Shown: piece after piece, positions 8,914-17,281 of the stretch
How the letters are laid out: the number at the start of each line of letters is the position of its first letter
Numbering within the stretch: position 1 is the stretch's first letter
Notes under the pieces: generated by a model
Seen by the model: only the letters and a program-made list of their open reading frames with translations
What the model was told of the DNA's origin: nothing
Database searches by the model: none
Program-made: the position numbers and the translations under genes
From: G963663315 sp963663315
Lineage (GTDB): Bacteria; Pseudomonadota; Gammaproteobacteria; Arenicellales; Poriferihabitantaceae
Assembly (NCBI GenBank): GCA_963663315.1
Contig: OY760176.1
Span: 1,736,001-1,800,000 of the forward strand
Direction: 5' to 3'
Length of the DNA: 64,000 nucleotides

Positions 8914-9477
8914 TTGAAAAAACCGGGCCAACTCAGGATCATAGGAGGGCAATGGCGAAGTCGAGTCATCCACTTTCCTCAAATCGACAATTTGCGACCT
9001 TCACCGGATGCAATCAGGGAGACGCTGTTCAACTGGTTGGCCGGATATATTCGAAACAGCGCCTGTCTTGATCTTTTTGCCGGAAGTGGAGTATTCGGCT
9101 TTGAAGCCATTTCACGAGGCGCTCGTAGAGCAGTGCTGGTGGAAAGCAATAGACACGCCGTCCGCCAACTTCACAAAACCAGCCAACTGCTCGGCGCCGA
9201 TGACTGGATTGAAATACAGCATAATCGGGTCGAGAATTTTATCAAAACCACCGATGAGAAGTTTGACCTTGTATTCATTGATCCCCCTTTTCAATCCGGA
9301 CTGATTGAGATGACTTGCAGGGGGCTGGTTGGAGGAGATTGCCTGAAACGCCAGGCGTTGGTCTATATCGAATCAAAAAAGTCAAATATTCCCTTACCAA
9401 TTCCTGCAACCTGGCATATTATTCGTCAAGTTGAGCGAGGATTGGTACAGTCAACATTGATCAACATCCGGAATTGA
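8914..9477 (+). CDS. rsmD: 16S rRNA (guanine(966)-N2)-methyltransferase
   Basis: RsmD methylates G966 of 16S rRNA using S-adenosylmethionine. The visible motifs are the start-proximal LRIIGGQWR, the RPSPDAIRETLFNWL segment, the SAM-binding loop LDLFAGSGVFGFEA, and the catalytic FIDPPF. The open frame begins at a GTG (8857), but the extra residues are hydrophobic and unlike the family. The TTG at 8914, just before KKPGQLRIIGG, gives the expected 187 residues. The start remains uncertain. It lies 6 bases before coaD and is probably its operon partner. Confidence 0.9.
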   Translation: MKKPGQLRIIGGQWRSRVIHFPQIDNLRPSPDAIRETLFNWLAGYIRNSACLDLFAGSGVFGFEAISRGARRAVLVESNRHAVRQLHKTSQLLGADDWIEIQHNRVENFIKTTDEKFDLVFIDPPFQSGLIEMTCRGLVGGDCLKRQALVYIESKKSNIPLPIPATWHIIRQVERGLVQSTLINIRN

Positions 9478-9483
9478 AGAAAA

Positions 9484-9963
9484 ATGAAAAAAACCGTGGT
9501 CTACCCAGGCACTTTTGATCCGATAACGAATGGTCACAGCGATTTGGTGTATCGTGGCGCCCAAATGTTTGATCGCATCATATTGGCCATTGCACACAAC
9601 CCTGAAAAATCACCTCTGTTTTCAATGGAAGAACGGATTGAGCTTGCCAATAGCGTTTTGGGTAAAACCGGTAATATCGAAGTCATTGGATTTTCCGGAT
9701 TACTGATAGATTTTGCCAGAAAATGTAACGCAACCGTGATCCTGCGTGGCTTGCGTGCGGTATCGGATTTCGAATACGAGTTCCAGCTTGCCTTGATGAA
9801 TCGAAAACTCGATAGCAGCATTGAAACGGTTTTTCTGACGCCTTCGGAGAATCATACCTTCGTCTCTGCAAGCCTGATAAAGGAAATTGCACACTACGGC
9901 GGCGACATCAGTAAGTTTGTCCACCCCAGTGTCTATGACGCCCTGGTCGACAAATTCAGTTAA
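9484..9963 (+). CDS. coaD: Phosphopantetheine adenylyltransferase
   Basis: CoaD transfers AMP to 4'-phosphopantetheine to form dephospho-CoA, the penultimate step of coenzyme A synthesis. The last step, CoaE, is encoded at 21573-22166. At 159 residues it is the normal length. The nucleotidyltransferase motif is TFDPITNGH with His18. ILRGLRAVSDFEYE and the C-terminal SASLIKEIA loop are conserved. The rsmD-coaD-fdx order is a common gammaproteobacterial cluster. Confidence 0.97.
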   Translation: MKKTVVYPGTFDPITNGHSDLVYRGAQMFDRIILAIAHNPEKSPLFSMEERIELANSVLGKTGNIEVIGFSGLLIDFARKCNATVILRGLRAVSDFEYEFQLALMNRKLDSSIETVFLTPSENHTFVSASLIKEIAHYGGDISKFVHPSVYDALVDKFS

Positions 9964-10009
9964 TTCCTGTCTGATTTAACATCCGTCCGGTTCAATTTTA
10001 TCCAGTTCA

Positions 10010-10264
10010 ATGGCTCTCCTGATAACAGACGATTGCATCAATTGTGATGTTTGTGAACCGGAATGCCCCAATGATGCCATTTATCAGGGTGAAATTATCT
10101 ACCAGATCGACTGGAAGCGATGCACGGAATGCGTAGGCCATTTCGAGACCCCCCAATGCGTCGAGGTCTGTCCGGTTGATTGCATCCCGGTCGATCCCGA
10201 CCACATCGAAACCGACGATCAATTACGGCTGAAATACCAGCATCTGGTCCAGTCTTCCGGTTAG
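10010..10264 (+). CDS. fdx: YfhL-type 2[4Fe-4S] ferredoxin
   Basis: This 84-residue ferredoxin binds two [4Fe-4S] clusters and carries low-potential electrons. The first cluster motif is CINCDVCEPECP. The second begins CTECVGHFETPQCVEVCP, with the short insertion between its second and third Cys that marks the YfhL or Allochromatium-type ferredoxins. The tail is acidic, ending QHLVQSSG. It follows coaD by 46 bases, the usual neighbour. The electron partner is not shown by the context. Confidence 0.93.
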   Translation: MALLITDDCINCDVCEPECPNDAIYQGEIIYQIDWKRCTECVGHFETPQCVEVCPVDCIPVDPDHIETDDQLRLKYQHLVQSSG

Positions 10265-10305
10265 GTTGTCTCAATTATCCGGTTGCGGACAGAACATAAC
10301 AGATA

Positions 10306-12516
10306 ATGACCCGCCAGTTGCACCAAAACCGGTTCATTGAACTGGGGCACAGATTGCACGACACCGGCAAACGGAAACACCATAGACATGCCATCGTCCT
10401 GAGTGGTGATATTGACTGGGGGTGGCGTTCGGCACAGGATTTGTGCGAGCCGCTCAACAATCAGAATATTGTTCTGATATCTGATCCGGATCATTCACCT
10501 CTACCTTCGAAGGAAATCTATCAATCTGTTGGGATCAATCAATGCCGCAATCACCTTGGCCGTGAATACGATGCAGTTATCCATGATTGCCACAGTGGAT
10601 TTGAGCCAGATTCAATCGGTATTGTCGCAGGAACTGTCAAAGCGGGAGGATTGCTGATTCTGATCGCTCCGGTTCTTGTGCACTGGCCGGAAATTCAGGA
10701 TTGTCATTTCGAAAAGCGCATACCCCATGGCCTCTCACCGCCCCGATACAGCCGCTATCTTGATCGCCTGGCAAGCAGGATCCGATCTTCGCAACACTGC
10801 ATCCTGATAGAACAGGATGGCAGCCTCCCGCTGCCGTCAGACCGACCCTTGAGTCAATCCGGGCATAATCACCCTGATTACAGCGATCAAATCGAAGCAG
10901 TCAATGCGATTAAAAAGGTCGTCACCGGACAAAGACGGCGTCCCGTAGTCTTGCTCGCTGATCGTGGCAGGGGTAAATCCGCCGCCCTGGGGCTGGCGGC
11001 AAGGGCTTTGTTTGACAGTGGCCTAACCCGCATCGGGGTCTGTGGTTTAAACAGAAGATCGGTCGAAAATGTATTCAAACACGCGGGGGTTGATTCCGGC
11101 ATCAGGCGCCCTGCCCTGAAATTCATCCCGGCAGATGTGCTTTTGAAGAAAAAGGCAGATATCGAATTATTGTTGGTTGATGAAGCGGCGACCCTGCCTG
11201 TTCCTGTTTTAACGCAAATCCTGAAGATCTACCCGCGAATCGCATTTGCCAGCACCGTGCATGGCTACGAAGGCACAGGACGTGGTTTCGCGACTCATTT
11301 CGGAAGATTGCTGGATAAATACACGAGGGGATGGAAAAAATGCGAACTACGTCATCCGATTCGATGGGCCAGGCAGGATCCTCTGGAGAAGCTTCTGTTC
11401 GATATTCTGCTTCTGGATGCCGACCCCGGTCCCTCTGCAGGAGAGCTTCAGTCGGCGCCGAACATTGACATAGCGTCCGTTGACAAAAATGAACTGGCCG
11501 GTTGCGAGTGCAGATTACGGGAAATTTTCGCTCTGTTGATCCAGGCGCACTACCGCACCCGCCCTGCAGATCTTAAGTATTTACTCGATTCCCCCAACCT
11601 AGAAATTTTTTGCGCCTGTTCCCAGGGTCAGATATCAGGAGTTGCACTGGTATCTATCGAAGGCGGCATGTCTGAAACAGACGCAAGGAAAATCTGGACC
11701 AACCGGTCACGACCGATGGGCCATCTGTTTGCTGAACTGGTTGCTGCACAGTCAGGATTTCATGAAGGGGCACAACAGATTACCGCTCGAATTGTTCGAA
11801 TTGTTGTCAGGTCCGAATATCAACGGTGCGGCATCGGCAGCGCTCTGATAAGGGAAATCTCGAATCGATTCAAAGATCTGGATTCATTGAGCACATCGTT
11901 TGGCGCGAGTGCGCCATTAATCCGATTCTGGGCTAAAAATGCATTTGCGCCTGTGCGCATCGGATTCAGCCAGAGTAAAAATACCGGTGCGCTGTCCTGC
12001 GCGTTGATGCGGCCTCTTTCCCAACGAGGGATACGGCTGGCGCATCGGACGCAGGAAAAATTTCGGAAAAATCTCCCTATCCAGCTAAAAACCCTGTATC
12101 AGGACACGGAACCAAAACTGATCATCGAAATTTACCATTCATTGTTTCGTGGAGGCAACGATCACGTACCCACACAGGATGAACTGATCGACCTCGTCGG
12201 GTTTGGTTTTGCCCACCAGAACATGGACAACATTTCAAGCGCCCTATCCAGGTTTTGCCAGTACCTGCTGGATACAGACAACGGAGTACCGGAGATTGAC
12301 GCGGCTTTCCTGATTGAGCGTGTTCTTCAGGCCAGGCCCTGGCAACAGTGCAGGTCGCTCGCACCCCCTCGTGGAAAAAAACAGGGCACAGCGCGACTTC
12401 GGGCGGTTATTCGTGTAGGCCTTCTTCAGAATTTTCCGGATCAGACCCATCAGATTCGCCAGGCATATAATCTGCTTGACAATAATTCCGACAACCGGGG
12501 CAGCAGACAAACCTGA
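10306..12516 (+). CDS. tmcA: tRNA(Met) cytidine acetyltransferase
   Basis: TmcA uses ATP and acetyl-CoA to make N4-acetylcytidine at the wobble base of elongator tRNA-Met. The 736-residue protein is full-length. It has an N-terminal DUF1726-like region, an RNA-helicase-like ATPase domain with Walker A ADRGRGKS (218-225) and a DEAA box (292-295), and a GNAT domain whose acetyl-CoA loop is VRSEYQRCGIGSAL (about 501-514). A C-terminal tRNA-binding region follows. The gene begins 41 bases after the ferredoxin gene and is convergent with hisC. Confidence 0.95.
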   Translation: MTRQLHQNRFIELGHRLHDTGKRKHHRHAIVLSGDIDWGWRSAQDLCEPLNNQNIVLISDPDHSPLPSKEIYQSVGINQCRNHLGREYDAVIHDCHSGFEPDSIGIVAGTVKAGGLLILIAPVLVHWPEIQDCHFEKRIPHGLSPPRYSRYLDRLASRIRSSQHCILIEQDGSLPLPSDRPLSQSGHNHPDYSDQIEAVNAIKKVVTGQRRRPVVLLADRGRGKSAALGLAARALFDSGLTRIGVCGLNRRSVENVFKHAGVDSGIRRPALKFIPADVLLKKKADIELLLVDEAATLPVPVLTQILKIYPRIAFASTVHGYEGTGRGFATHFGRLLDKYTRGWKKCELRHPIRWARQDPLEKLLFDILLLDADPGPSAGELQSAPNIDIASVDKNELAGCECRLREIFALLIQAHYRTRPADLKYLLDSPNLEIFCACSQGQISGVALVSIEGGMSETDARKIWTNRSRPMGHLFAELVAAQSGFHEGAQQITARIVRIVVRSEYQRCGIGSALIREISNRFKDLDSLSTSFGASAPLIRFWAKNAFAPVRIGFSQSKNTGALSCALMRPLSQRGIRLAHRTQEKFRKNLPIQLKTLYQDTEPKLIIEIYHSLFRGGNDHVPTQDELIDLVGFGFAHQNMDNISSALSRFCQYLLDTDNGVPEIDAAFLIERVLQARPWQQCRSLAPPRGKKQGTARLRAVIRVGLLQNFPDQTHQIRQAYNLLDNNSDNRGSRQT

Positions 12517-12527
12517 CCACGGAAATT

Positions 12528-13601
12528 TCAAAACAGTGATTTCAGTGCATCCACAAATGCAGTGTTCTCCTCTTCGGTACCCACTGTCACACGCAGACAA
12601 TTTTCCAGCCGGGCGCCCTTTGCATGCAGATTTTTGACCAGCACGCCTTTTTTCATCAGATCCCGGAATACCTGATCCCCATCCGATGAAATCCGGCACA
12701 ACAGGAAATTGGTCTCGCTGGGGAAAACTTCCATGCCGGGGATTTCTGTTAATTGTTCGAACAATCTGGCACGGTTTTGCAGGATTTGTGCAGTCTGCTG
12801 TTTCAACACCGGATAGTGTTGCAGGAAATAGTGAGCGCTGGCCTGGGTCAGCACATTGATATTATAGGGTAACCTCAGTTTCTCCATTTCACCCAGCCAT
12901 TCAGGACGACCCGCCAGCACACCCAGTCTCAACCCGGCAAACCCGCTCTTGGACAAGGTACGCAATACGACCAGGTTCGGGTATCCGACTATCGACTTCA
13001 ACCAGGTCTTTCCACAAAATGCGAAATATGCCTCATCCAGCACGACCAGCCCAGGCGCCCGGGTCAGCGCCTGTTCAACAGACACCTGATCAAAACAGTT
13101 TCCAGTCGGATTGTTCGGGTAAGCCAGAAAAACACAGGCTGGCTGATACCGGTCTATCGCGTCAAGCAGTTTAACGGTATCCAGCGAAAAATCATCATTC
13201 AAGGGTACTCCGACAAACTGCGTTCCTGTCGCCGTACAAATCTGGTCATACATCGAAAAAGAAGGATCAGGGGAGATGAATACCCGGCCCGGCCCACCGA
13301 CCAGTATCGCAATCAACTGAATCAACTCATCAGAACCATTACCCAGCATGATCTCGCACTGATCCGGAATCTGAAGATACGGGCGCAGTATGGATTTCAA
13401 TTTCGCGCTACCGGGGTCCGGATAGCGATTGACCTCAACACCGGCGAGAACCGACAACCACTCCTTGCGGATGGGTTCGGGCATCGGCCAGGGGCTTTCC
13501 ATTGCATCGAGTTTGATCAGTCCTCCGGCATCCGGAACCGAATAGGCTTTCAGACTCCGCACCGATGATTTAACCCATTTTTCGATCAGCCGCTCAATCA
13601 T
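12528..13601 (-). CDS. hisC: Histidinol-phosphate aminotransferase
   Basis: HisC is a PLP enzyme that converts imidazole acetol-phosphate to L-histidinol phosphate. The 357-residue protein has the fold-type I pattern: LGNGSDELI, YPNNPTGN, VVLDEAYFAF and the PLP lysine Lys218 in TLSKSG with Arg225 nearby. It lies downstream of hisD on the same strand but is separated from it by about 200 bases of repetitive DNA (13602-13810). hisB, hisG and the rest of the pathway are not in the window. Confidence 0.94.
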   Translation of the reverse strand: MIERLIEKWVKSSVRSLKAYSVPDAGGLIKLDAMESPWPMPEPIRKEWLSVLAGVEVNRYPDPGSAKLKSILRPYLQIPDQCEIMLGNGSDELIQLIAILVGGPGRVFISPDPSFSMYDQICTATGTQFVGVPLNDDFSLDTVKLLDAIDRYQPACVFLAYPNNPTGNCFDQVSVEQALTRAPGLVVLDEAYFAFCGKTWLKSIVGYPNLVVLRTLSKSGFAGLRLGVLAGRPEWLGEMEKLRLPYNINVLTQASAHYFLQHYPVLKQQTAQILQNRARLFEQLTEIPGMEVFPSETNFLLCRISSDGDQVFRDLMKKGVLVKNLHAKGARLENCLRVTVGTEEENTAFVDALKSLF

Positions 13602-13619
13602 GAGTATTTATCGCACGGG

Positions 13620-13790
13620 AATGTCGGGTTGTGGATTCCCGCTTCCGCGGGAATGACGAGGGGAATCACTCCCCTCCCCGATCAAGTCGAGGACAGGCTT
13701 TGAGGGGGAGTCGGTGAAACAAGAGCCTGTCCCCGGCTTGACCGGGGAGCAAAGCCCGCCGGCGAGCCGGTGGGGGGGCGGGGAAACGTG
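13620..13790. repeat. Composite dispersed repeat between hisC and hisD
   Basis: Three nested structures can be read. ATTCCCGC and GCGGGAAT (13635-13654) form a tight hairpin with a TTCC loop. Arms 13682-13699 and 13724-13741 are inverted copies matching 16 of 18 bases. A G+C-rich block at 13741-13777 matches 35 of 37 bases of the reverse strand at 17297-17333 inside sufD, and GGAATCACTCCC (13662-13673) also recurs there. The hairpin resembles widely scattered intergenic repeats of proteobacteria. No open frame with family features crosses it. Confidence 0.8.
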
Positions 13791-13810
13791 TTTTTGTGTC
13801 ACGGAAACAC

Positions 13811-15106
13811 TCAGGACCTGAGCCTGTATCTGGCAGATTGTTCATGGGCTGTCAGGCCTTCGCTGTGTGCAAGCGCCGCAGCAGTCTTTGCCATTTGATT
13901 TGCACCCTGCTCGGAGATCTGAATCACACTGCTGCGCTTTTGAAAGTCGTATACACCCAAAGGGGAACTGAATCTTGCGGTACCTGAAGTCGGCAGGACG
14001 TGATTTGGCCCGGCGCAATAATCGCCAAGAACTTCTGCGCTGTATTTTCCGACGAATATTGCTCCTGCGTGTTTAACCTGACCGATCAGGTCATCCGCAT
14101 TTTCCACCATCAGCTCAAGATGCTCCGGCGCGATGTGGTTGGCAACCTCCATAGCCTGAGCCAGACTATTTACCAGGACAAGACCACCGTTGGCAGTCAG
14201 GGAACTTCTGATAATCTCCGCTCGCAGCATTTGATCAAGAAGTTTGTCAATGGATTGTGTGATACGGTCGATCATGGATTTCGAAGGAGTGATCGCAATC
14301 GACTGAGCCAGTTCATCATGTTCTGCCTGGGCAAACAGGTCCATGGCAACCCAGTCAGGGTTGGCCGAGTCATCACAAATCACGACCACTTCAGAGGGTC
14401 CTGCGATCATGTCGATTCCGACATCGCCAAATACCATTTTCTTCGCAGTGGCCACCCAGGTGTTACCTGGTCCCACAATTTTATCGACACGAGGTATGGT
14501 TTCAGTACCATAGGCCATGGCTGCTACCGCCTGGGCGCCGCCAATGGTAAAAATCCGGTCAACCCCCGCAATATGCGCAGCCGCTATCACTGCATCATTG
14601 ATTTCTCCGCCGGGAGCAGGCGCCGTCATGATGATTTCATTCACCCCGGCCACTCTGGCAGGAATGGCCGTCATCAGCGCCGATGATGGATACGCAGCCT
14701 TGCCACCCGGCACATACACTCCCACTCTGTCCATAGCGCTGACAATCTGACCGAGTTTTGTGCCATCGGCTTCGGTATAGCTCCATGAATGAAGCATTTC
14801 CTGCTGATGGAAAGTCCTGATACGCCCGGCTGCCGTCTCAAGGCACGTTCTCAACCCGTCATCCAGCCGGTCAAGGCTGTCGATAATGGTTTGTGCATCA
14901 AGTTGGAGAGCCTCCATGCAGGAAACCGGATGTTGATCAAACTTACCGGTGTATTCAATAACCGCCTGGTCGCCACGGCTTCTGACCTCGGCAATGATCG
15001 ATCCGACTGCCTGCTCAACCGCATCATCGTGCCCGGTATCGCGGTGCAGCAGCTTGTTCAGTTCAGCGTAGAAGTCGGCATCAGAATAGTCGAGTCGTTG
15101 TAACAT
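13811..15106 (-). CDS. hisD: Histidinol dehydrogenase
   Basis: HisD is a zinc enzyme that oxidises histidinol to histidine in two NAD-dependent steps, ending histidine synthesis. The core motifs are present: YVPGGKAAYPSS, GPGNTWVATAKK, and the expected zinc ligands in QAEHDE (Gln, His), DYCAGPNH (Asp) and GLTAHEQS (His). The ATG at 15106 opens with LQRLDYSD. An in-frame TTG at 15139 would overlap the murA stop and add 11 unusual residues. The murA-hisD-hisC order recurs in related bacteria, usually with hisG between murA and hisD. hisG is absent here. Confidence 0.95.
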   Translation of the reverse strand: MLQRLDYSDADFYAELNKLLHRDTGHDDAVEQAVGSIIAEVRSRGDQAVIEYTGKFDQHPVSCMEALQLDAQTIIDSLDRLDDGLRTCLETAAGRIRTFHQQEMLHSWSYTEADGTKLGQIVSAMDRVGVYVPGGKAAYPSSALMTAIPARVAGVNEIIMTAPAPGGEINDAVIAAAHIAGVDRIFTIGGAQAVAAMAYGTETIPRVDKIVGPGNTWVATAKKMVFGDVGIDMIAGPSEVVVICDDSANPDWVAMDLFAQAEHDELAQSIAITPSKSMIDRITQSIDKLLDQMLRAEIIRSSLTANGGLVLVNSLAQAMEVANHIAPEHLELMVENADDLIGQVKHAGAIFVGKYSAEVLGDYCAGPNHVLPTSGTARFSSPLGVYDFQKRSSVIQISEQGANQMAKTAAALAHSEGLTAHEQSARYRLRS

Positions 15107-15135
15107 GATGGTGAACCGGGGAATCAGGTTGCTGT

Positions 15136-16407
15136 TCAAGTCAGATAATGCCCGGGTACCCTGCGAATATTCGCACCAAGCAGCGTGAGCTTCTCCTCAA
15201 TAAAATGATAGCCCCGGTCAATGTGATATATACGATCAATGACGGTAACCCCCTGGGCGATCAATCCCGCCAGAATCAAACAGGCTGATGCGCGCAAGTC
15301 GGTTGCCATTACCGGGGCGGCATGGAGTTGATCGACTCCGCGTATTACCGCAATATTGCCGTCGAGCTCAATGTTTGCCCCCATTCGTTGAAGTTCCTGG
15401 ACATGCATGAATCGGTTTTCAAACACCGTTTCGACAACGGTTGCGGTGCCCTCTGCAATGGTGTTGAGTAATACGAATTGAGCCTGCATGTCGGTTGGAA
15501 ACGCGGGATAGGGCGCAGTACGAATATTAACCGACTTTATTCTTCCCGCGGGCGCTTTCAAATGAATCCAGGTATCCCCTGTTTCAATTTCAGCGCCTGC
15601 TTCACGTAATTTTTCCAAAATTGCATCAAGCTGCTTCGGAATCACATCCCTGACCGTTATCTCCCCGCCTGAAACCGTCGCGGCAACCAGGAATGTCCCC
15701 GCTTCGATTCGGTCCGGTATCGCCCGATGGTGGGCAGACCCGAGTTTTTCCACGCCTTCAATGACAATTTCGTCCGTACCCGCACCTTCAACCTTTGCAC
15801 CCATCGCATTCAGACAATCTGCCAGGTCGATCACTTCCGGTTCTCTTGCAGCGTTCTCGATAGTGGTTACACCTTCTGCCAGTGTGGCCGCCATCATCAG
15901 ATTTTCCGTGCCGGTAACGGAAATCAGATCCATGAAGATTCTTGTGCCTTTCAGGCGGGATGCGCTGGCTTTGATATATCCGCCATTGACTGTGATCTTC
16001 GCCCCCAGCGCTTCGAGTCCCTTGATGTGCATATTGACCGGCCTTGAACCGATCGAGCAACCACCAGGTAATGACACCTCTGCCTTGCCGAATCGTGCGG
16101 TCAATGGTCCCAATACAAGAATGGATGCGCGCATCGTTCTCACCAGCTCATAGGGGGCAATTACACTGTTGACACCGGACGCATCAGCTTCGATCGACAT
16201 ATTTTCGTTCACTCGAAGTTTCACCCCCAACTGACCCAGCAGTTCCATGGTCGTAGTTATATCTTGCAGATGGGGGATATTACTGATGCTCAGTGTCTCC
16301 TCTGTCAGCAGCGAAGAAATCATCAAGGGTAACGCCGCATTCTTAGCCCCTGAAACTCGCACATCCCCTTTCAGGGGAATGCCGCCGGTTGCAATTAATT
16401 TATCCAT
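15136..16407 (-). CDS. murA: UDP-N-acetylglucosamine 1-carboxyvinyltransferase
   Basis: MurA transfers enolpyruvate from PEP to UDP-GlcNAc, the first committed step of peptidoglycan synthesis. The 423-residue protein has the catalytic Cys117 in PGGCSIGSRP, the residue fosfomycin alkylates, so this enzyme should be of the Cys (fosfomycin-sensitive) type. KNAALP near residue 22 and the TDMQAQF motif are conserved. Its product feeds MurB at 31736-32656. hisD follows directly downstream. Confidence 0.96.
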   Translation of the reverse strand: MDKLIATGGIPLKGDVRVSGAKNAALPLMISSLLTEETLSISNIPHLQDITTTMELLGQLGVKLRVNENMSIEADASGVNSVIAPYELVRTMRASILVLGPLTARFGKAEVSLPGGCSIGSRPVNMHIKGLEALGAKITVNGGYIKASASRLKGTRIFMDLISVTGTENLMMAATLAEGVTTIENAAREPEVIDLADCLNAMGAKVEGAGTDEIVIEGVEKLGSAHHRAIPDRIEAGTFLVAATVSGGEITVRDVIPKQLDAILEKLREAGAEIETGDTWIHLKAPAGRIKSVNIRTAPYPAFPTDMQAQFVLLNTIAEGTATVVETVFENRFMHVQELQRMGANIELDGNIAVIRGVDQLHAAPVMATDLRASACLILAGLIAQGVTVIDRIYHIDRGYHFIEEKLTLLGANIRRVPGHYLT

Positions 16408-16502
16408 TACAGGGAACGCTGGAATAGGTTGGAATCGGGTTATTGTACCTCAAGGTTCATGTCATTCCGGTGACGTTCGGGGGGACTTGAGAGCGACCCG
16501 GA

Positions 16503-16823
16503 CTAATCCCAGCGATTGTCCTGAACATAGACGACTTGATCCAGAACCATTACCGGGAAAATATCAATCGGCTCGTATGCGGGCGGCGCCGTGACCGCAC
16601 CGGTTTTAATACAGAATCGTGCACCATGACGAGGACATTCAATGTCATCGCCAATAATACAACCGATCGCGATTTCGCTGCCATCATGGGTACAGACATC
16701 CTCTATTGCGTAAAAATCGCCGTTCAGATTGAATACCGCAACCATGGCGCCATCAACATCGACTACCTTGTGTTGGCCCGAACCCACCTCATCCTTTGAA
16801 CACACTTCAACCCAATCGCCCAT
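16503..16823 (-). CDS. Rieske-type [2Fe-2S] ferredoxin of the suf operon
   Basis: A 106-residue soluble Rieske protein resembling the small ferredoxins of non-haem iron oxygenases. The cluster ligands are in CTHDG (Cys, His) and CPRHGARFC (Cys, His), about 18 residues apart. It has no membrane anchor. It is the last gene of the suf operon, 29 bases after the sufT-like gene. Such a gene often closes gammaproteobacterial suf operons, but its electron partner is unknown. Confidence 0.9.
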   Translation of the reverse strand: MGDWVEVCSKDEVGSGQHKVVDVDGAMVAVFNLNGDFYAIEDVCTHDGSEIAIGCIIGDDIECPRHGARFCIKTGAVTAPPAYEPIDIFPVMVLDQVVYVQDNRWD

Positions 16824-16852
16824 CAGTTCCCTCTGGAGTTTTTTTCTTCGGG

Positions 16853-17281
16853 TTAAATCAAACCCAGTTCAAGCCGGGCGGCTTCGCTGATCAGGTCAGA
16901 GGTCCAGGGAGGATCCCAAACCAGTTCAACGGCAGCGCCACTGATGCCTGGAACAAGTTCAACAGACCTCTCCACCATACCCGGAAAAGTGTGCGCCACA
17001 GGACAGCCCGGAGCAGTCAGCGTCATATCGACATGGACAAAAGCGCCATGGAAGGAAACATCGTAAATTAAACCAAGATCGTAGATATTGACTGGAATTT
17101 CAGGGTCATAAACCGTTTTGAGTGCGTCAATCACCCTCGTCCGCAATTCATCTTCCGATGCATCTGATTCGACCGCCTTTGCCAGAGTCGTACCAGCCTG
17201 CGGGCCGTTGTTCTGATCGAATTCCTTCATGATCTTGATCTTCTTCAACTCAAGCTCGGGATTTAGGTTAACTCGTTTCAT
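16853..17281 (-). CDS. sufT: SufT-type Fe-S assembly protein (DUF59/MIP18)
   Basis: This 142-residue protein belongs to the DUF59 group, which helps mature Fe-S proteins in suf operons. The domain signature YDPEIPVNIYDLGLIYDV is followed by the conserved Cys in LTAPGCPVA and by the WDPPWT motif, ending ARLELGL. The first 35 residues are low in conservation. Its ATG overlaps the last 14 bases of sufD, so the two are probably translationally coupled. A second ATG (MKEFD) about 17 codons in is an alternative start. In most relatives sufS and sufU or sufE lie just upstream. Here they are missing. Confidence 0.85.
   Translation of the reverse strand: MKRVNLNPELELKKIKIMKEFDQNNGPQAGTTLAKAVESDASEDELRTRVIDALKTVYDPEIPVNIYDLGLIYDVSFHGAFVHVDMTLTAPGCPVAHTFPGMVERSVELVPGISGAAVELVWDPPWTSDLISEAARLELGLI

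Noticed and set aside
13608..13802. Short open frames through the hisC-hisD gap
   Set aside because: They are read through inverted repeats and have no gene-like features.
15761..16153. A 130-codon plus-strand frame opposite murA
   Set aside because: It is an antisense shadow of a conserved gene and has no recognisable motif.
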